A stretch of DNA of 64,000 bases from Cryptomeria japonica (Eukaryota; Streptophyta; Pinopsida; Cupressales; Cupressaceae): NCBI RefSeq assembly GCF_030272615.1, contig NC_081410.1:125524140-125588139 (forward strand). The letters run 5' to 3'. Positions 33,594 through 46,407 of this stretch are shown here, piece after piece. Under the pieces are notes generated by a model. That model was given only the letters and a program-made list of their open reading frames with translations. It did not search any database and was not told the DNA's origin. Position 1 is the first letter of the stretch. The number at the start of each line of letters is the position of its first letter. The position numbers and the translations under genes were made by a program.

Positions 33594-34249
33594 TGATGGA
33601 AAAATTGGTTGAGTATAAGTTACTCCCAAACTCGATTTCATTACTTAATTATCATTAGCATTATTAGTCCTATTCAAAATGTTTAAATATATTTTACAAT
33701 TAAAAGGATTAACATGAGGAGACAACCTTAACCAAAACAACTGGTTAACTGAAACTTGAAAATAAATGACATATCAATAACTTGACCCTAGAACTCTAGG
33801 GTAACCAATCAAACCCTAAAAAGTTAATTATCTCAAGGATCTTGGCAATGATGGCAACTATGACTTCTTCCTATGTTTGCACTCCTCTCCTTGATGATAC
33901 TCTCCCTTCCTTCTTTGAGGGTGATAAAATATTCTACATCCACTTAGACATACAAAGGTAGTTAGCCATAATATTTACCATGCCAGATATCCACATAGCA
34001 AAGCATTATTGCTATAATTCATATCATTCATTCTATAAATCCACCAACATATGTTATTAATAACTTCAAATAACAATGCCACATCTCTAATTATGCAAAT
34101 TAAGAAATTAAATAAAAGGTTCATGAAAGAGGGATGTAAAGTATCCCCCTTGTGCATCATTATCCCCAGTGATTAAATATCAACATAATAATCAATAAAA
34201 AATTTGTTGTAATTAACATCACGTAAAGTCTTTAACAATTAAAATATAA
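32759..34249. other. Unassigned sequence between elements E and F
   Basis: No gene is recognised. The 32770-33540 part has repeated ACCGGT-like words and a possible minus-strand TATA near 33113, which would fit an old LTR. 33600-34249 may be the 3' LTR of chromovirus F but matches nothing else in the window. Confidence 0.4.
33549..33591. repeat. (TG)n microsatellite, about 21 units
   Basis: A perfect TG run in unassigned DNA between elements E and F. Confidence 0.97.
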
Positions 34250-34259
34250 TACATAGATG

Positions 34260-37200
34260 AGGAAATTTTTGAAGGATTTCATCATAATCCTCCCAAGTGG
34301 CACTGCATATTGTTTCCAATGGACCTAGCACTCTGTTATCTCATGGATATGTAAGTGAAGCTTACTTACTTTGAGCATCTTGAGTGGTCGATCATGACCA
34401 CTCCTAGATCGTGCACCTACAAGAAGTTCATTTTAATCATGTGGTCAAAATCTAATATATATTTCTTTATATAAGATACATGAAAAATATTATGCAATTG
34501 GGCGAGAGATGGAAGTAGAGAAATCTTGTAAGTTACTAGATTAACAACTTGTAGGACTTCAAATGGTCCCACATATCAAGTGTCTACTTTCTCTCTTACC
34601 ATAAATTGTCATGGAGTTCACTTTGCATTTGCATAGTTAATATATCGATTACTAACTTTTTCTAACCTTTGTCTAATCAACTTAATTTGTTCCTCACATT
34701 TTTAGAGAATCTCAGGACTTAGGCTTATCCTATCTTCTAGGTTATCCCAATTGATAGGAGTTTGGCACCTCCTTCCATATAATACCTCAAATGGAGTCAT
34801 CTTAATGGTTGATTGATATGAATTATCAATTGTTAATTCCAATAGGGATAGGTAATCCTCCAACTTGTACTATTAATTCATGCAATTCATTCTTAGAGAA
34901 TCTACTATGACTTGATTTACCCTTTTTGTTTGACAATTTGTTTTCGAGTGGTAAGTTGAACTGGTGTTCAACTACATTCCTAAGGCAAAAAATAGTTTTT
35001 GTTAGAACCTCGATTTCATTCTATCGTCTCTATCATATATAATATTTTCCAGCACACCATGCAAATGGAAAAATTCTTGAGCAAATTTATGGGCTAGATA
35101 ATGGGTGTTCCTTCTGTTAGGTTACCTGGTATGAAGTGAGCTACCTTAGTGAGTCTATCTAGTACCACTAGTATAGCATTGTGTCTATTCTTTGATATAG
35201 GTAAGCCTTGAACAAAATCCATACCGATAGTCTTCCATTTCCAATCTAGAATGACATGAGGTTGTACTAACCTAGTTGGGTGTTGGTATTTTGTCATTCA
35301 CCCTTGGGCATTCAAAATGTCTTGCCACAAATCTTGCAACATCTTTCTTCATTCCTTTCTAGAAATAAAGTGCTTTAACACCTTCTAATAACTTGGTAAC
35401 ACCTAAGTATCCCAAAAAGGCGTTGTATGCACCTCCTTCCAAACCAATTTTCTCGGTTTTGTAGACTCGAGAACGTACATATGACCTCAATACCTCATAA
35501 TACCATTGGATTCAAAATTGAATTCTTTATACCTCAAATCCCGACGATTAGTTCACAGAGCTTATCTTACCTTATTATAGTACTCATCCCCTTCAAGTTT
35601 CTTTAAAACTCATGCACTAAAATTTGTGCAAATAGAAACCATGGAGGATGTGTGTCTTCAGCGGCTTAAGACATCTCTCATCCATTTTTTTATTGATGTG
35701 GTTAATTTCAAGATCATGGACAAAAATCAATTCCAACCACCCCATTTAACAATCATTAAAATTGGATTGAGAAAATGTGTACTTTAACCCTTGATGATTT
35801 GATCTAAGCTCAAATGGTTTGCCTAACAAGTAATGTTGCCACATCTAAAGAGTGTACACAATTTTTTCAAGATCAAGGTCATGAGGTGCATAGTTTTGTT
35901 CATAGTTCTTCAACTTCCTAGACTCGTAGGTGATCACTTTCTCATTCATTATGAGAACTCGTCCTAGTCCTTCTCCTAATGCATCTATAACAACCACAAA
36001 ATTCCCTTATGGATCTAGCACTTTCAAGATTGTTGTTTTCATTAACTTTTCCTTTAGATATTCAAAGGCCTTCTGGCATTTCTCCATCCACTCAAATATT
36101 TTCCCTTTTCTATAAGTGTGGTGATAAGATGAGCTATCCACAAGAAATTAATCACAAACTTCCTAGAATATCCAACCAATCCCATGAAACTTCTCACCTC
36201 CTACACATTTTTGGGGATTGGCCTTAATTTTGGCCAAAACTACCACTATATCCTTAGCAAAGATGATGTGTCCTAGGTATTGTACTACCTTTTGAAAGAA
36301 GGTAAACTTAGATAATTTTCCATACAACTTGTGTTCCCAAAGTCATTGTAGAACTATCTGCAAATGTTGAAAATACTCTTCCTCATTCTTAAAATAAATC
36401 AAGATGTCATATAAAATTACCAAAACAAATTTGTCAAGGAAATCCTTGAATACACTACTCATCGGGTTCATGAATGTCATTGGGACATTGGTGAGAACGA
36501 AAGGTAAAACTGTAAACTTTAAATGCCCATACCGAGTTCTAAAAGTTGTTTTATGAATGTCTTCTTCTTTCAATCTTAATTGATGGTGACCTAACTGTAG
36601 GTCTATCTTGGAAAATATTGCAACAACACACATTTAATCAAACAAATTGTCAATATGTGGCAAGGTATATTTGTTCCTTATAGTAACTATGTTGAGCATT
36701 TGGTAGTCAATACACAGACATAGGCTCCCATCTTTCTTTTCCATGAAAATCACTAGAGCCCCCTAAGGTGACACACTAGATCAAATCAAACCTTTATTAA
36801 TCAACTCTTGTAACTATGTCTTTAATTCCATGAGCTCAATGGTTGTCATAAAATAAAGAGCTTTAGATATTGGTTTGGATCCTGACACCAAATCAATGGA
36901 AAAGTCAAATACTTTTTTTGGTGATAGTCCTAGTAATTCCTTAGGAATTACATCTTAATAATTTTGAAGATAAGGATATTTTTTAGCAAATTAATCTTTT
37001 TACTTATTAGCCTCATCAAACCCTAGTGCTTCATAATCGGATGACTCATAAATCATCATATCATCTTGAAACATGACATCCTCGGGTTCCCCTATCTCTT
37101 CCACTCTCATTGTAAACATTTGACTCCTATTACTTCCCTTCAATTGCATAACAGAAATTTATCACACCTTGACTTCTCATTGGGTTCCTTGAAGATACAC

Positions 37201-37793
37201 CTTATTTACAAGGTCATCCAAGCATTCTATAGTTTTAGTGAAGCAGTCTACCTTAGCTTAGTTCCTCCATGGCCAGTTCATTCCTAATATCACATCATAG
37301 GAACCTAAGGGTGATACATACAAATTGACCTCAGTTGTAAATCCTATAAGTTCAACCCTGACCTCAATTAAACATTGCTCTACCCAAGCTCTCAACTAAT
37401 TGGCATATTCTATTATCCAATAGTTGGTCATATAGCTAGCCCTTTTAGTAAACCTACTTAACAACTTAGGTACTATAAAACATTCTATGGCATTGGTGTA
37501 TATGTTACTAGGTTCCCATATAACATACTTATTGTTTCAATTAGCATGATATGAAAATTTCTCTATTTGTTATCAAATGTCATCTGGATTGTTTATTGAA
37601 AAGTTGTTTGTTGTGAAGGTAGTGGATTTCTTTGTTCTTTCCCACTTTGGTTCTTAGTTATACATTGGTTTGCAGAATGATCCCCGCCACATGTAAAACA
37701 TCCACCTGGTGGTCATCTCTTTTCAGTATTGTTGAAGGAGGTATCCGCTTCCTTTCTGGAATTATTATATCATTTCTTATCCTATTTATTTCT
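34260..37793 (-). pseudogene. Element F pol and gag zinc knuckle
   Basis: Read from 37793 downwards, the first piece is C-F-T-C-G-G-D-H..C, followed by a linker. The protease tail Y-D-V-I-L-G-M-N-W lies near 37280. The reverse transcriptase has F-S-K-I-D-L near 36610 and the active-site equivalent L-Y-D-I-L-I-Y near 36400 (normally F-D-D); the first Asp has become Tyr. Integrase has W-K-T-I-G-M-D-F-V near 35230 and Y-D-R-D-D-R near 35020. At the catalytic Glu position, Q-T-K-R-V-N-Q (near 34945) replaces Q-T-E-R-V-N-Q. The chromodomain end follows. Stops and frameshifts are frequent, so all the enzymes are inactive. Confidence 0.87.
37789..37793 (+). repeat. Target-site duplication of element B, left copy
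   Basis: TTTCT, matching TTTCC at 47638-47642 with one mismatch. Confidence 0.75.
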
Positions 37794-39025
37794 CGTAGAC
37801 ATCTAAAAATGTCTCATTGATCATGTACTAATTATTCATCTAATTGATTAAATAATTGTTTAATTATTTAATTAAATTAATTAATCTTATTCTTCTAAAT
37901 GCATATTTTTTCATTATCTTATTATATTCCAATTTATATCTTCTCATCATTTAATCATTAACCCTTTTCTTAATATTAATTAAATATTAATTATTTATAA
38001 TCCTTTAATTTAAATAATCTTTATTATTTAATTAAATTCAATTTCTAAATAATTAAATAGTTTCTTTAAATTATTTAATTAGCTAATTAATTCTTCAAAT
38101 TCCAATTCCAATTCCCCAAATTCTAATTTCGTCTAATTTCATTTCCAAATCCCCAAATTCTAATTCTAATTCTAATTCTAATTCTTCTAATTTCTTCGAA
38201 TTTAAAATACATGTGCATGCTTTAAAAATCAAATTAAAAATCAAAGTCAAGTTCTAAATATATTTAAATAACAAATTGAATTTAAAATAAATTCAATATT
38301 TGAATTAAATCTCATGCAAAGATTAAATTTAAAATCAAAGTCAAAGTTCAAGAACATGCTAAATTAATTAATTAATTAAATCAATATCTTTTCAATCTCT
38401 ATTTCTAACTTCCACTTTGTTTTTTTTCAAAGAGCTCTTAATCGGCTTTCAATCAATTGACTATTTTCAGTTTCTTTAAATCATCCAATCATTCTATTTC
38501 TATCTTCCAATTAGCTTTTTCTAAATAAAGCTTTCTTTGTCATCAATCAATTATCCTCCAATCATTCTTTTTCATCTTTCAATCAGCTTTTTTCTCAATC
38601 AGTTAACTTAATTAACAAATCAATCAATTGAGTTCCACCTCCAAATCACTAGTTCAACTATCAATCAACATGTGAGCTCACCTGAGTTCCACCTCTTGAT
38701 CATTATGTTCCACCTCTTATTCAATCCTCTCCAAAAATCTATAAATTGAGCATTCAATCTCCATTTTCAACAATCATGAACTTTGAAATCTTTGTGTCAT
38801 TTGCAGGTTGCAAGCGCAATATCTGGGAGCCATCATACCACAAAGAAGAGAAGAACAATGGAAGCTACATGCAATCATGGAATAGGGAGTTTTATTGATA
38901 GATTTTATATTCTTATTTCTTGATTGTGTTATTTCATTGGTTTTGTTTAGAATTCTTTGATTAGATAGCGATTCGTGATTTCCCTTTGTTGCTAATTGAA
39001 TTAATGATGAATTTTAGCATACACA
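37794..39025 (+). repeat. Element B 5' LTR
   Basis: 1232 bp ending ATACACA. The first base is C (CGTAGACATC) where the 3' LTR has TGTAGACACC, a likely T-to-C change. It is very AT-rich in its first half and closely similar to the 3' LTR throughout. Confidence 0.93.
38739..38751 (+). promoter_or_regulatory. TATA element of element B LTR
   Basis: CTATAAATTGAGC, identical to the element A TATA region; it recurs in the 3' LTR at about 47351-47363. Confidence 0.65.
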
Positions 39026-39028
39026 TTT

Positions 39029-39040
39029 TGGTGAACCAAC
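39029..39040 (+). promoter_or_regulatory. Element B probable primer-binding site
   Basis: TGGTGAACCAAC lies three bases after the 5' LTR end. It shares TGGTGAACC with element A. Confidence 0.65.
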
Positions 39041-39567
39041 TTATTAGCCCAAATCCCACATTCATTGATTCAGGGAGTGTGGATCGTACCCTGTAGATAC
39101 CCTTCATGTACCTTGCATTATGAGACAGAAATCTCTTGGTGATAAGATCTGGTGACCTTCGAGGTAAGAGAGACTGGCATGCCCAAGAAATGTGTGTCGT
39201 GGAGTGGAGCTAGTGCTGCCAAACTCTCTAGTTGTTCATCTTGTTTCAGTATTTTACTGTAAGGGCCCCTTTGAATGTTTTCCAATATCTAGCATAATAT
39301 GATCTTCTATGATTTTATATGTATTGTTGTGCTAGACCAGTATTGAGTCAGTATTTGGGCTATTTCAGGCCCTACCTTGTGTATCTTTGAATTCTCAGAG
39401 TTTGTCAGAACACAGTTCAGTCAGCTATACCTATCTTCAAATAGTGTTCTCGGATTTGAAAAACAACAGACTTGTCCTATCAACATATTTACTTAAAATA
39501 GAGTTTACCTTGAAACATTAGACAGTGCTACAAACTCCAAAATTTGACATACTTGTGACCATAGGCA

Positions 39568-39800
39568 TCCTTGCATAGTCCTCATTTACGTCCTTAGAAT
39601 TTGCATAAGTCAGTGCATAGTCCTCATTTACGTCCTCATTATCGTCCTCATTTATGTCCTTAGAATTTGCATAATTCCATGCATAGTCCTCATTTACATC
39701 CTCGTTATCATCCTCATTTACGTCCTTAGAATTTGCATAGTCCTCATTTACGTCCTAATTATCGTCCTCATTTACGCCATCAAAATTTGCATAAATCCTT
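39568..39800. repeat. Minisatellite in element B leader
   Basis: Imperfect repeats of GCATAGTCCTCATTTACGTC with CTCATTATCGTC and CTTAGAATTTGCATA blocks, arranged as a higher-order unit of roughly 50-65 bp in about four copies. No protein is apparent. Confidence 0.85.
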
Positions 39801-39984
39801 GCATTGTCATATTTTACTTCCTCATAATCTTTGCATAGGTCCTTATTTGTGTCCCATTAACCTCCTTGTTCATTTTAGGGTCATTATAATCTTCATAATT
39901 AGTCCTTTTTTAGACCTCATATACGTTTGTCTTAGTCCATCATCATTTGCATAATCATCCTAAAAATCCATAGCATGTGTCCTA

Positions 39985-40269
39985 ATGGGTCTCCCAAGTG
40001 ATGGTTTTCTCCCCTTCGAGCAACCTAATCTAGTGCCAAATGGTAGTCAACGAGAAATCATTGACGATTTAGATAGCTTGGCTTGGCAATTAAAGACAAG
40101 TGTACCTCAGTACATGGGAGTTGAGTATGAGCTAGATAGAGAGTATAAAATTGCTCGTAGAATTGATAGGGAGATTGTTGCAGAACTTCTTAGGCAAGAA
40201 CTTGAAAAACTCACATTGCAAAAATCTCAAAGTACTAGTCAACAAGTCCCATGTCCAAATCCCCAATAG
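39985..40269 (+). pseudogene. Element B gag-like remnant
   Basis: A 94-codon frame in the position expected for the start of gag. The product is acidic and then strongly charged, with a predicted helix (D-R-E..A-R-R-I-D-R-E-I-V-A-E-L-L-R-Q-E). No zinc knuckle follows. Between 40269 and 40568 only broken frames are found, and the protease is absent. I infer that most of gag and protease was lost. Confidence 0.4.
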
Positions 40270-40567
40270 AGAGTTTGGTCTAGTGTTGCATACTTCGCTT
40301 TTCAATCTAGAGTCTTGCATTCATAATAACCAGGTATGCATGTTATGACGATCTTTTATAATAGAAGGAAACAATGACTTACCCCTTATACACTCACATT
40401 TAATTGATTGGGGGTGAGAAGGAAAACCAACTCTAGAGTGGTTTGAGAATGATGAAGCTATTGCATAATTCCTTGGTATCAGAGAAGGATTTCCACAAGG
40501 TGATCACAAGGCAGGATTTTCTATAGACTTGGATAGAACGACATACTTTTGAGTAGCAAGTGCCTCT

Positions 40568-43500
40568 ATGAAAAAAGATACAAATGAAAGTGATCGCAAT
40601 GGCAAGAGCAATTTAAACAACCTCCCTATTGAACAAGAGAATTCAACATTACTTATGGAAGAGACTAAAGATGTCAATATAGCAGAAGGAGAAGTTGTAC
40701 ATAATATCCACTTAGCAAAATCATTAAACCAAGAAGAAAAGGACAAGTTCATACAATTCTTCAAACAATGTCCAATCAAATTTTCTTGGTCCTATGCAAA
40801 TATGCCAAGTCTAGATCCAGAATTGGTGTTACATCATTTACCATTGCTACCAGGAATCAAAATATACAAACAAAAGCTAAGAAAGATGCATCCACGGATT
40901 GCATTACTAGTCAAAGTAGAACTCCAAAAGCTTCTAGATGTGACCTTCATTAGACCTACTGATTATGAAGAGTGGATATCCAATCCGGTACATGTGACTA
41001 AGCCCACTAGGGGCATAAGAATTTGCACAGAATCTGAGATCCAAACAAAGTATATCCTAAGGATGATTTTCCATTACCTAACATAAACATGATAGTTGAC
41101 TTAACTGTTGGAAATGAAATGCTTTCATTGATGTATGGTTTCTCAAGATACAACCATATAAGGATTGCACCAGAAGATCAACACAAGATGACATTTACCT
41201 ATCCATGGGGAACATACTACTGGAATGTCATGTCATTTGGTCCTAAGAGTGTAGGGGCAACATATCAAAGGTCTATGAAAACATTATTTCATGACATGAT
41301 CCACAATATCATGGAAGATTATGTGGATGATCTACTGGCTAAATCACAAACAAGAGAAGATCACCTTGAAGCCCTTGCTAAGATATTTGATCGATTAGAA
41401 CAATACAATGTCAGATTAAACCCAAAAAAGTGTGTGTTTGGTGTAACAGTGGGCAAACTTTTAGGCTTGATCATTTCCAACAGATAAATTGAGGTAGATC
41501 CAGCAAAGGTCAAAGCAATCAGGGATATGCAACCTCCATCAACACTCAAGCAGTTAAGTGGGTTTCAAGGAATATTATAGTCTATAAGAAGGTTCATAGC
41601 ACAGTTAGCAGATAAATATCATCCATTTCAGTATTTACTCAGAAAAGGAGTCACCTTCAAATGGACAGAATAGTGCCAAGAAGCTTTTCAAGCTTTAAAA
41701 TATTATCTTCTGAATACTCCAATATTAGTTCCACCTACTCAAGGAAAGCCCCTATTACTATATATATTAGCAACAAACTCATCTTTGGGAGCCATGTTCG
41801 CACAACACAGTGATCAAAGAAAGGAAAGAGAAATCTACTATATAAGTAGGACCCTAATTGGATACGAGATTAATTACACTCCTATAGAACGAGCATGTCT
41901 AGCAATGATCTTCCCATCTCAGAAGCTTAGACATTATATGTTGAGTCATAAAGTTCAACTCATAGCATGATTTGATCCACTCAAATATTTGTTAAGCATA
42001 GCAACATTAACTGGAAGATTGGCCAAGTGGGTCATGATTTTAAGTGAGTTTGATATAGAATATGTGGACAGAAAGGCAATCAAAGGGTAGATTATAGCAG
42101 ATCAGTTAGCAGATGCTCCCTTGCAAGACAGTCACCTGCTACTAATAGATTTTCCTAATGAATCTGTGTTTAGATTGACAGCATCAACCATGTGGAAATT
42201 ATACTTTGATGGATCCTAAACAAATCATGGAGAAGGAGTCAGGATTCTATTCATCACCCCTCAAGGTGATTCTATCCCTAATTCATTCAGAATCAATTTT
42301 CCCTGTACGAACAATATAGTTGAATATGAAGCTCTCATCATAGGACTTTGTACCACTCTACAGTGGAGGATAAAAGAATTACAAGTATACGGCGACTCAC
42401 AACTGATTGTAAATCAATTCAATGATGACTATAACACAAAAGATGATAAACTGATGCCTTATAAACAAATGGTCAAAGATTACAAAGAACACTTCAGTGA
42501 TGTCACTTTTGAACAGATTTCAAGAATGCAGAACAAGGCACCCAACGCCATGGCTACAGTAGGGTCTCTACTAAACATGCCTAATAATGAAACTCAATTC
42601 GAGTTTATTGTAGAACAATTGATGGTACCGACATATGAGATTCCCTCATCAAAATATATGTGTGTAATTGTGGGTCCTGAATCCCCATGGTATAATGAGA
42701 TATACGCATACTTACATACTCCGTATATGTCTCCTGATCTATCCAGAAATCAAAAGAAAACTCTTATTCATTAGGCATCAAGACACACTATTCTTCCTGA
42801 CACATTATATAGAAAGAGCCTTGATGGAACACTTCTCTGGTGTCTTGATGTTGAAGAAGCACAACTTGCCTTAAAAGAGGTACATGATGGGATTTGTGGT
42901 GCACATCAAAGTGGCCCGGCACTATCAAAGAAGATATTAAGAATTGGATACTATTGGCCAACTATGGAAAAGGATGCCTATAAATATGTACAAAAATATA
43001 GACAATGTCAAGTGCATGGAGACCTCATTCATGTGCCAACACAGGATCTCCAACCTATCACATCACCTTGGCCATTTTCACAATGGGGGTTGGATCTTGT
43101 TGGTAAAGTTAATCCTACTTCTTCCAATGGGAAAAAATTAATCTTAATGGCTACTAAGTATTTTAATAAATGGGTAGAGGCAATCCCTCTTACATACACC
43201 ACAGGTAAGCAAATAGCAATGTTCATGCTTAATTACATCATATGTCGGTATGGGATTCCAATGTGCATAGTGACCGACAATGGACGTCCATTCAAGAATC
43301 AAGAAATGAGAGAATTGTGTGAACAATTCCAAATACAATAGAGATTTGCGATGCCATATTATCTGCAAAGTAATGGACAAGAAGAGGCAACAAACAAGAC
43401 AATATTAGAAATCCTAAAGAAAGTTGTCACTGATGCAGGACGGGATTGGCATCTCCAGTTAGATCCCGCTCTTTGGGATTATAGAACAGGGGTACGCACA

Positions 43501-43930
43501 CCTATAGGAGCAACACCATATTCATTAGGCTATGGTATAGAAGCAATACTACCTATTGAAATAGAACTACCATCTTTAAGAGTCTCCTTAAAACACATTA
43601 TTTCAGAGGAAGACTATCAGGTTGCAAGATTACAAGAGTTGGAAATGCACAATGAAAAGAGACAAACTACTCTAAATCATTTGCAAGGTTACTAGAACAG
43701 ACTGAGAAGGAGTTACAAAATGAGTACACCCAAGAAATTTTGAAGTGGGAGATCTAGTTCTCAAGGAGAACCAAAGGAACCTAGCAGAACATGAAAAGCC
43801 AGGGAAGTTTGAACCTAACTGGCTAGGTCCTTTTATCATAACAAGGGTTAGAGGAAATGGAGCATATAATTTGGCTACCATGGAGGGAGATCCACTCCCT
43901 AACCCTATGAACAACGTGCACCTTAAATGA
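40568..43930 (+). pseudogene. Element B pol: reverse transcriptase, two RNases H, integrase
   Basis: The N-terminal reverse-transcriptase half (40568-41086) has W-S-Y-A-N-M-P and M-H-P-R. A frame change follows. The palm has Y-V-D-D at 41320-41331. The Gypsy RNase H follows; its first Asp is Asn (A-T-N-S-S near 41775). A second, archaeal-type RNase H has Y-F-D-G-S at 42202-42216, E-Y-E-A-L near 42325 and Y-G-D-S near 42390. Integrase has a damaged H2C2 finger (first Cys replaced, near 43005), D-L-V-G near 43095, T-D-N-G near 43275 and E-A-T-N-K near 43385. Its C-terminal K-F-E..W-L-G-P-F ends near 43930. Stops occur at 41485, 42217, 42772 and 43339, with a frame change near 43700. Confidence 0.92.
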
Positions 43931-46391
43931 TACTATATCTAAGGGTTGGCTTAGTTTAGGTTTTTCTTTCCGCATTGCATCTCATTTTCTTCAAAGCACT
44001 GCACACATATAGTTTCCTTTTTTAAGGCATCACATTCACAAAATTTCTACATTTGCATATATCAACATTAATAAAATAAGGCAATTGTCCAAGTTTATCA
44101 TTTGTTTGCATTCAAGATAAATAAGGGTCGTCTCCTTTCTTAGATATTCAGACATGAAGTCTTTGAGATCCTAAGGTCATTCATTTTCAACATCACCCTA
44201 TGACGACACTTTACTTATGGTTGGGTAGTGATTTCACTATTTGAGACTTGTTAACCGAAAATCTATCAATTGCTATATCTCAAACACATTAACAAAATCT
44301 CTAATTCATTCGAGACACCTAGTTGATCATATCACGAGTGAAAAATCTAAAATTCTACTTCAGTGTCATTGTAATTGTCACACCCAAGTAGGTTTCATTA
44401 CTTACAAGTCAAGGCAAGAAAAAAAAATTTTAAAAAGTGTTATGCTAAATATTTATCTCGAGGCAAAAGAGAAATGATATATAACTGAAATATCATGCAT
44501 GCAAGTGCAACAAAAAGCTTGACTATGGGAACATGCGAGTAACTCCATCAAGGTTATGGACGCCTGCTGGCAATGGAGCAATAGTCGAGAGATTATAGCC
44601 TATAACCTCGTTGGAGCTCTAAAAGCTTGTTGCCAGCGAGGCTCTATTCGAGATGCTTTTTAAGTTAGGATAATCCACATAGCAAGTCATATAGGATGCT
44701 AAGGATCTTTAGTGAACACAAGAGCGGGAATTAACTCATTTGCACACACATGGGCAAAAGAAGATCAAAGTTTCAAGAGCCAATGGGGAAATTCTTTGCA
44801 TCTCCATTTGTAAATCCTAGTCACTAAGTGTGTTAACTTGAATGTTCCAAGTGACCTTAAGGATTGACTGACTACTTATCTATGAAATGTTTTGTACCTC
44901 CAATTCAATTGGTGTATTACAAAATGTTAAACAAATGCAGTCATCCTTGTTCGAATAGGACATGTATATTCATCATGCATACTGCATTAACATAGGTCAT
45001 GTCAAAAATTCATTGTCTTCACATGTATCCTGTAGATCATCATGTCAAATAGGTCTGCACACTGGGGGCATAGCTGAAAAAATCATAAAAATCATAAAAA
45101 AGTCCCAAAAAAACCTAAAAATCATAAAAAGTCCTGAAAAAAAACCTAAAAACATAAAAAGTCCTGAAAAAATCATAAAAATCATAAAAAGTCTTGAAAA
45201 AAAAATTCAACAAACAGTGAAAAACATACCAAAAACATTCAAATAAAGTCCTAAAAAAATCAACCCAAAACATTCAAATGTCAATCCACAAAATTCAAAA
45301 ACAATCGAAAATCAATCAAAAAAATTGTAATAAGATGTCTCACAAGAATCAAATATCCTAGCAGATACCCAGCAAACACTTCGCATGGAGTTAACAAAGG
45401 ATACGACTATCCATTCAAACATCTGCAATCAATTCATCAAATTGTCTTATCAATCATATCAATATCCATATCAAGTGATCATTATCTTGTCTTAAATAGA
45501 GATGGATACACTCAAAATCAGATAGATCGGTCTTAAACGAGGTCCGCAACTTTTTAAGATCAGACATTAACAACTATCACATAAAGCAGTCAAAACGAAG
45601 ACACAGATTAGTATGGTTGTTGGATTTTGTCCTAGTTAGTCTTTATCTTTTATCATTTGGCGATAGGTCATGTTTCTATGCTACTCAAGGATGTCCACAA
45701 GTGACTAGAGGAGCCAGGATGGTCATGATCTTTTTATTTGTTTGTTGTTTGTGGTGTGGACCAATGAAATTCTGGGGCAATAGTTCCAATGGGTGTCTGT
45801 GATTGGCACGTTCATTCAGCAAATATCCTATACAAAATATCATGGATAGTTATGCTTGTGACTATCGCACATACCTCGACCCTTGGTGCTACAACTTGAA
45901 TGAAGGGTTCACTCCTTGTCTGCTACGTGTTTGTTTCTTTTATGAGATATCTTTACATCTTGGTTCCTTACACCCTAATGTGCAAAGCTCCATTGTTACA
46001 TAATAAGGCTTAGTGATGAATATATATTGCGCTATGAATAAAGGCACAAAAGTTTGTGAAAACCATCATCTTCATTTTTCAGTCTACCATTATCAATCTA
46101 TCATCTCATATCAATCATCCTTAATTGCTTCTAATTCTCATCTTTCATTCTTTTTCATTCTAAGGTTCATTCTCTCATATTCTATCTCAATATCATCTTC
46201 ACATCACCTATCTCTATCTCTTATCAACTAACTATTCTTCTATCTCGCATTCTTTTTCATTCAAGAGATCATTCATACCTATAATGCATAAACAATCTCT
46301 CGAGGGGGCATTACACCCTAAGCGTCACCGGGGCATACTGGGGGAGGAAAAAAAATTTGTTTTGTTTGAAACAACGTCGTCCCAACATTGT
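43931..46391 (+). other. Element B 3' noncoding region
   Basis: About 2.4 kb without a gene. 45075-45240 is an A-rich short-repeat tract (AAAATCATAAAAAGTCCTG-like). The 45640-45720 part matches, in reverse complement, element A near 13200 and region D near 59500. Confidence 0.7.
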
Positions 46392-46407
46392 CTCAAAGAC
46401 GGGCAAA
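46392..46407 (+). promoter_or_regulatory. Element B polypurine tract
   Basis: CTCAAAGACGGGCAAA directly before the 3' LTR; one inner base departs from the CAAAGAGGGGCAAA form. Confidence 0.8.

Noticed and set aside
40470-40485. TGGTATCAGAGAAGG, like a primer-binding site
   Set aside because: No LTR end precedes it; it lies in decayed coding sequence of element B, whose own site is at 39029.
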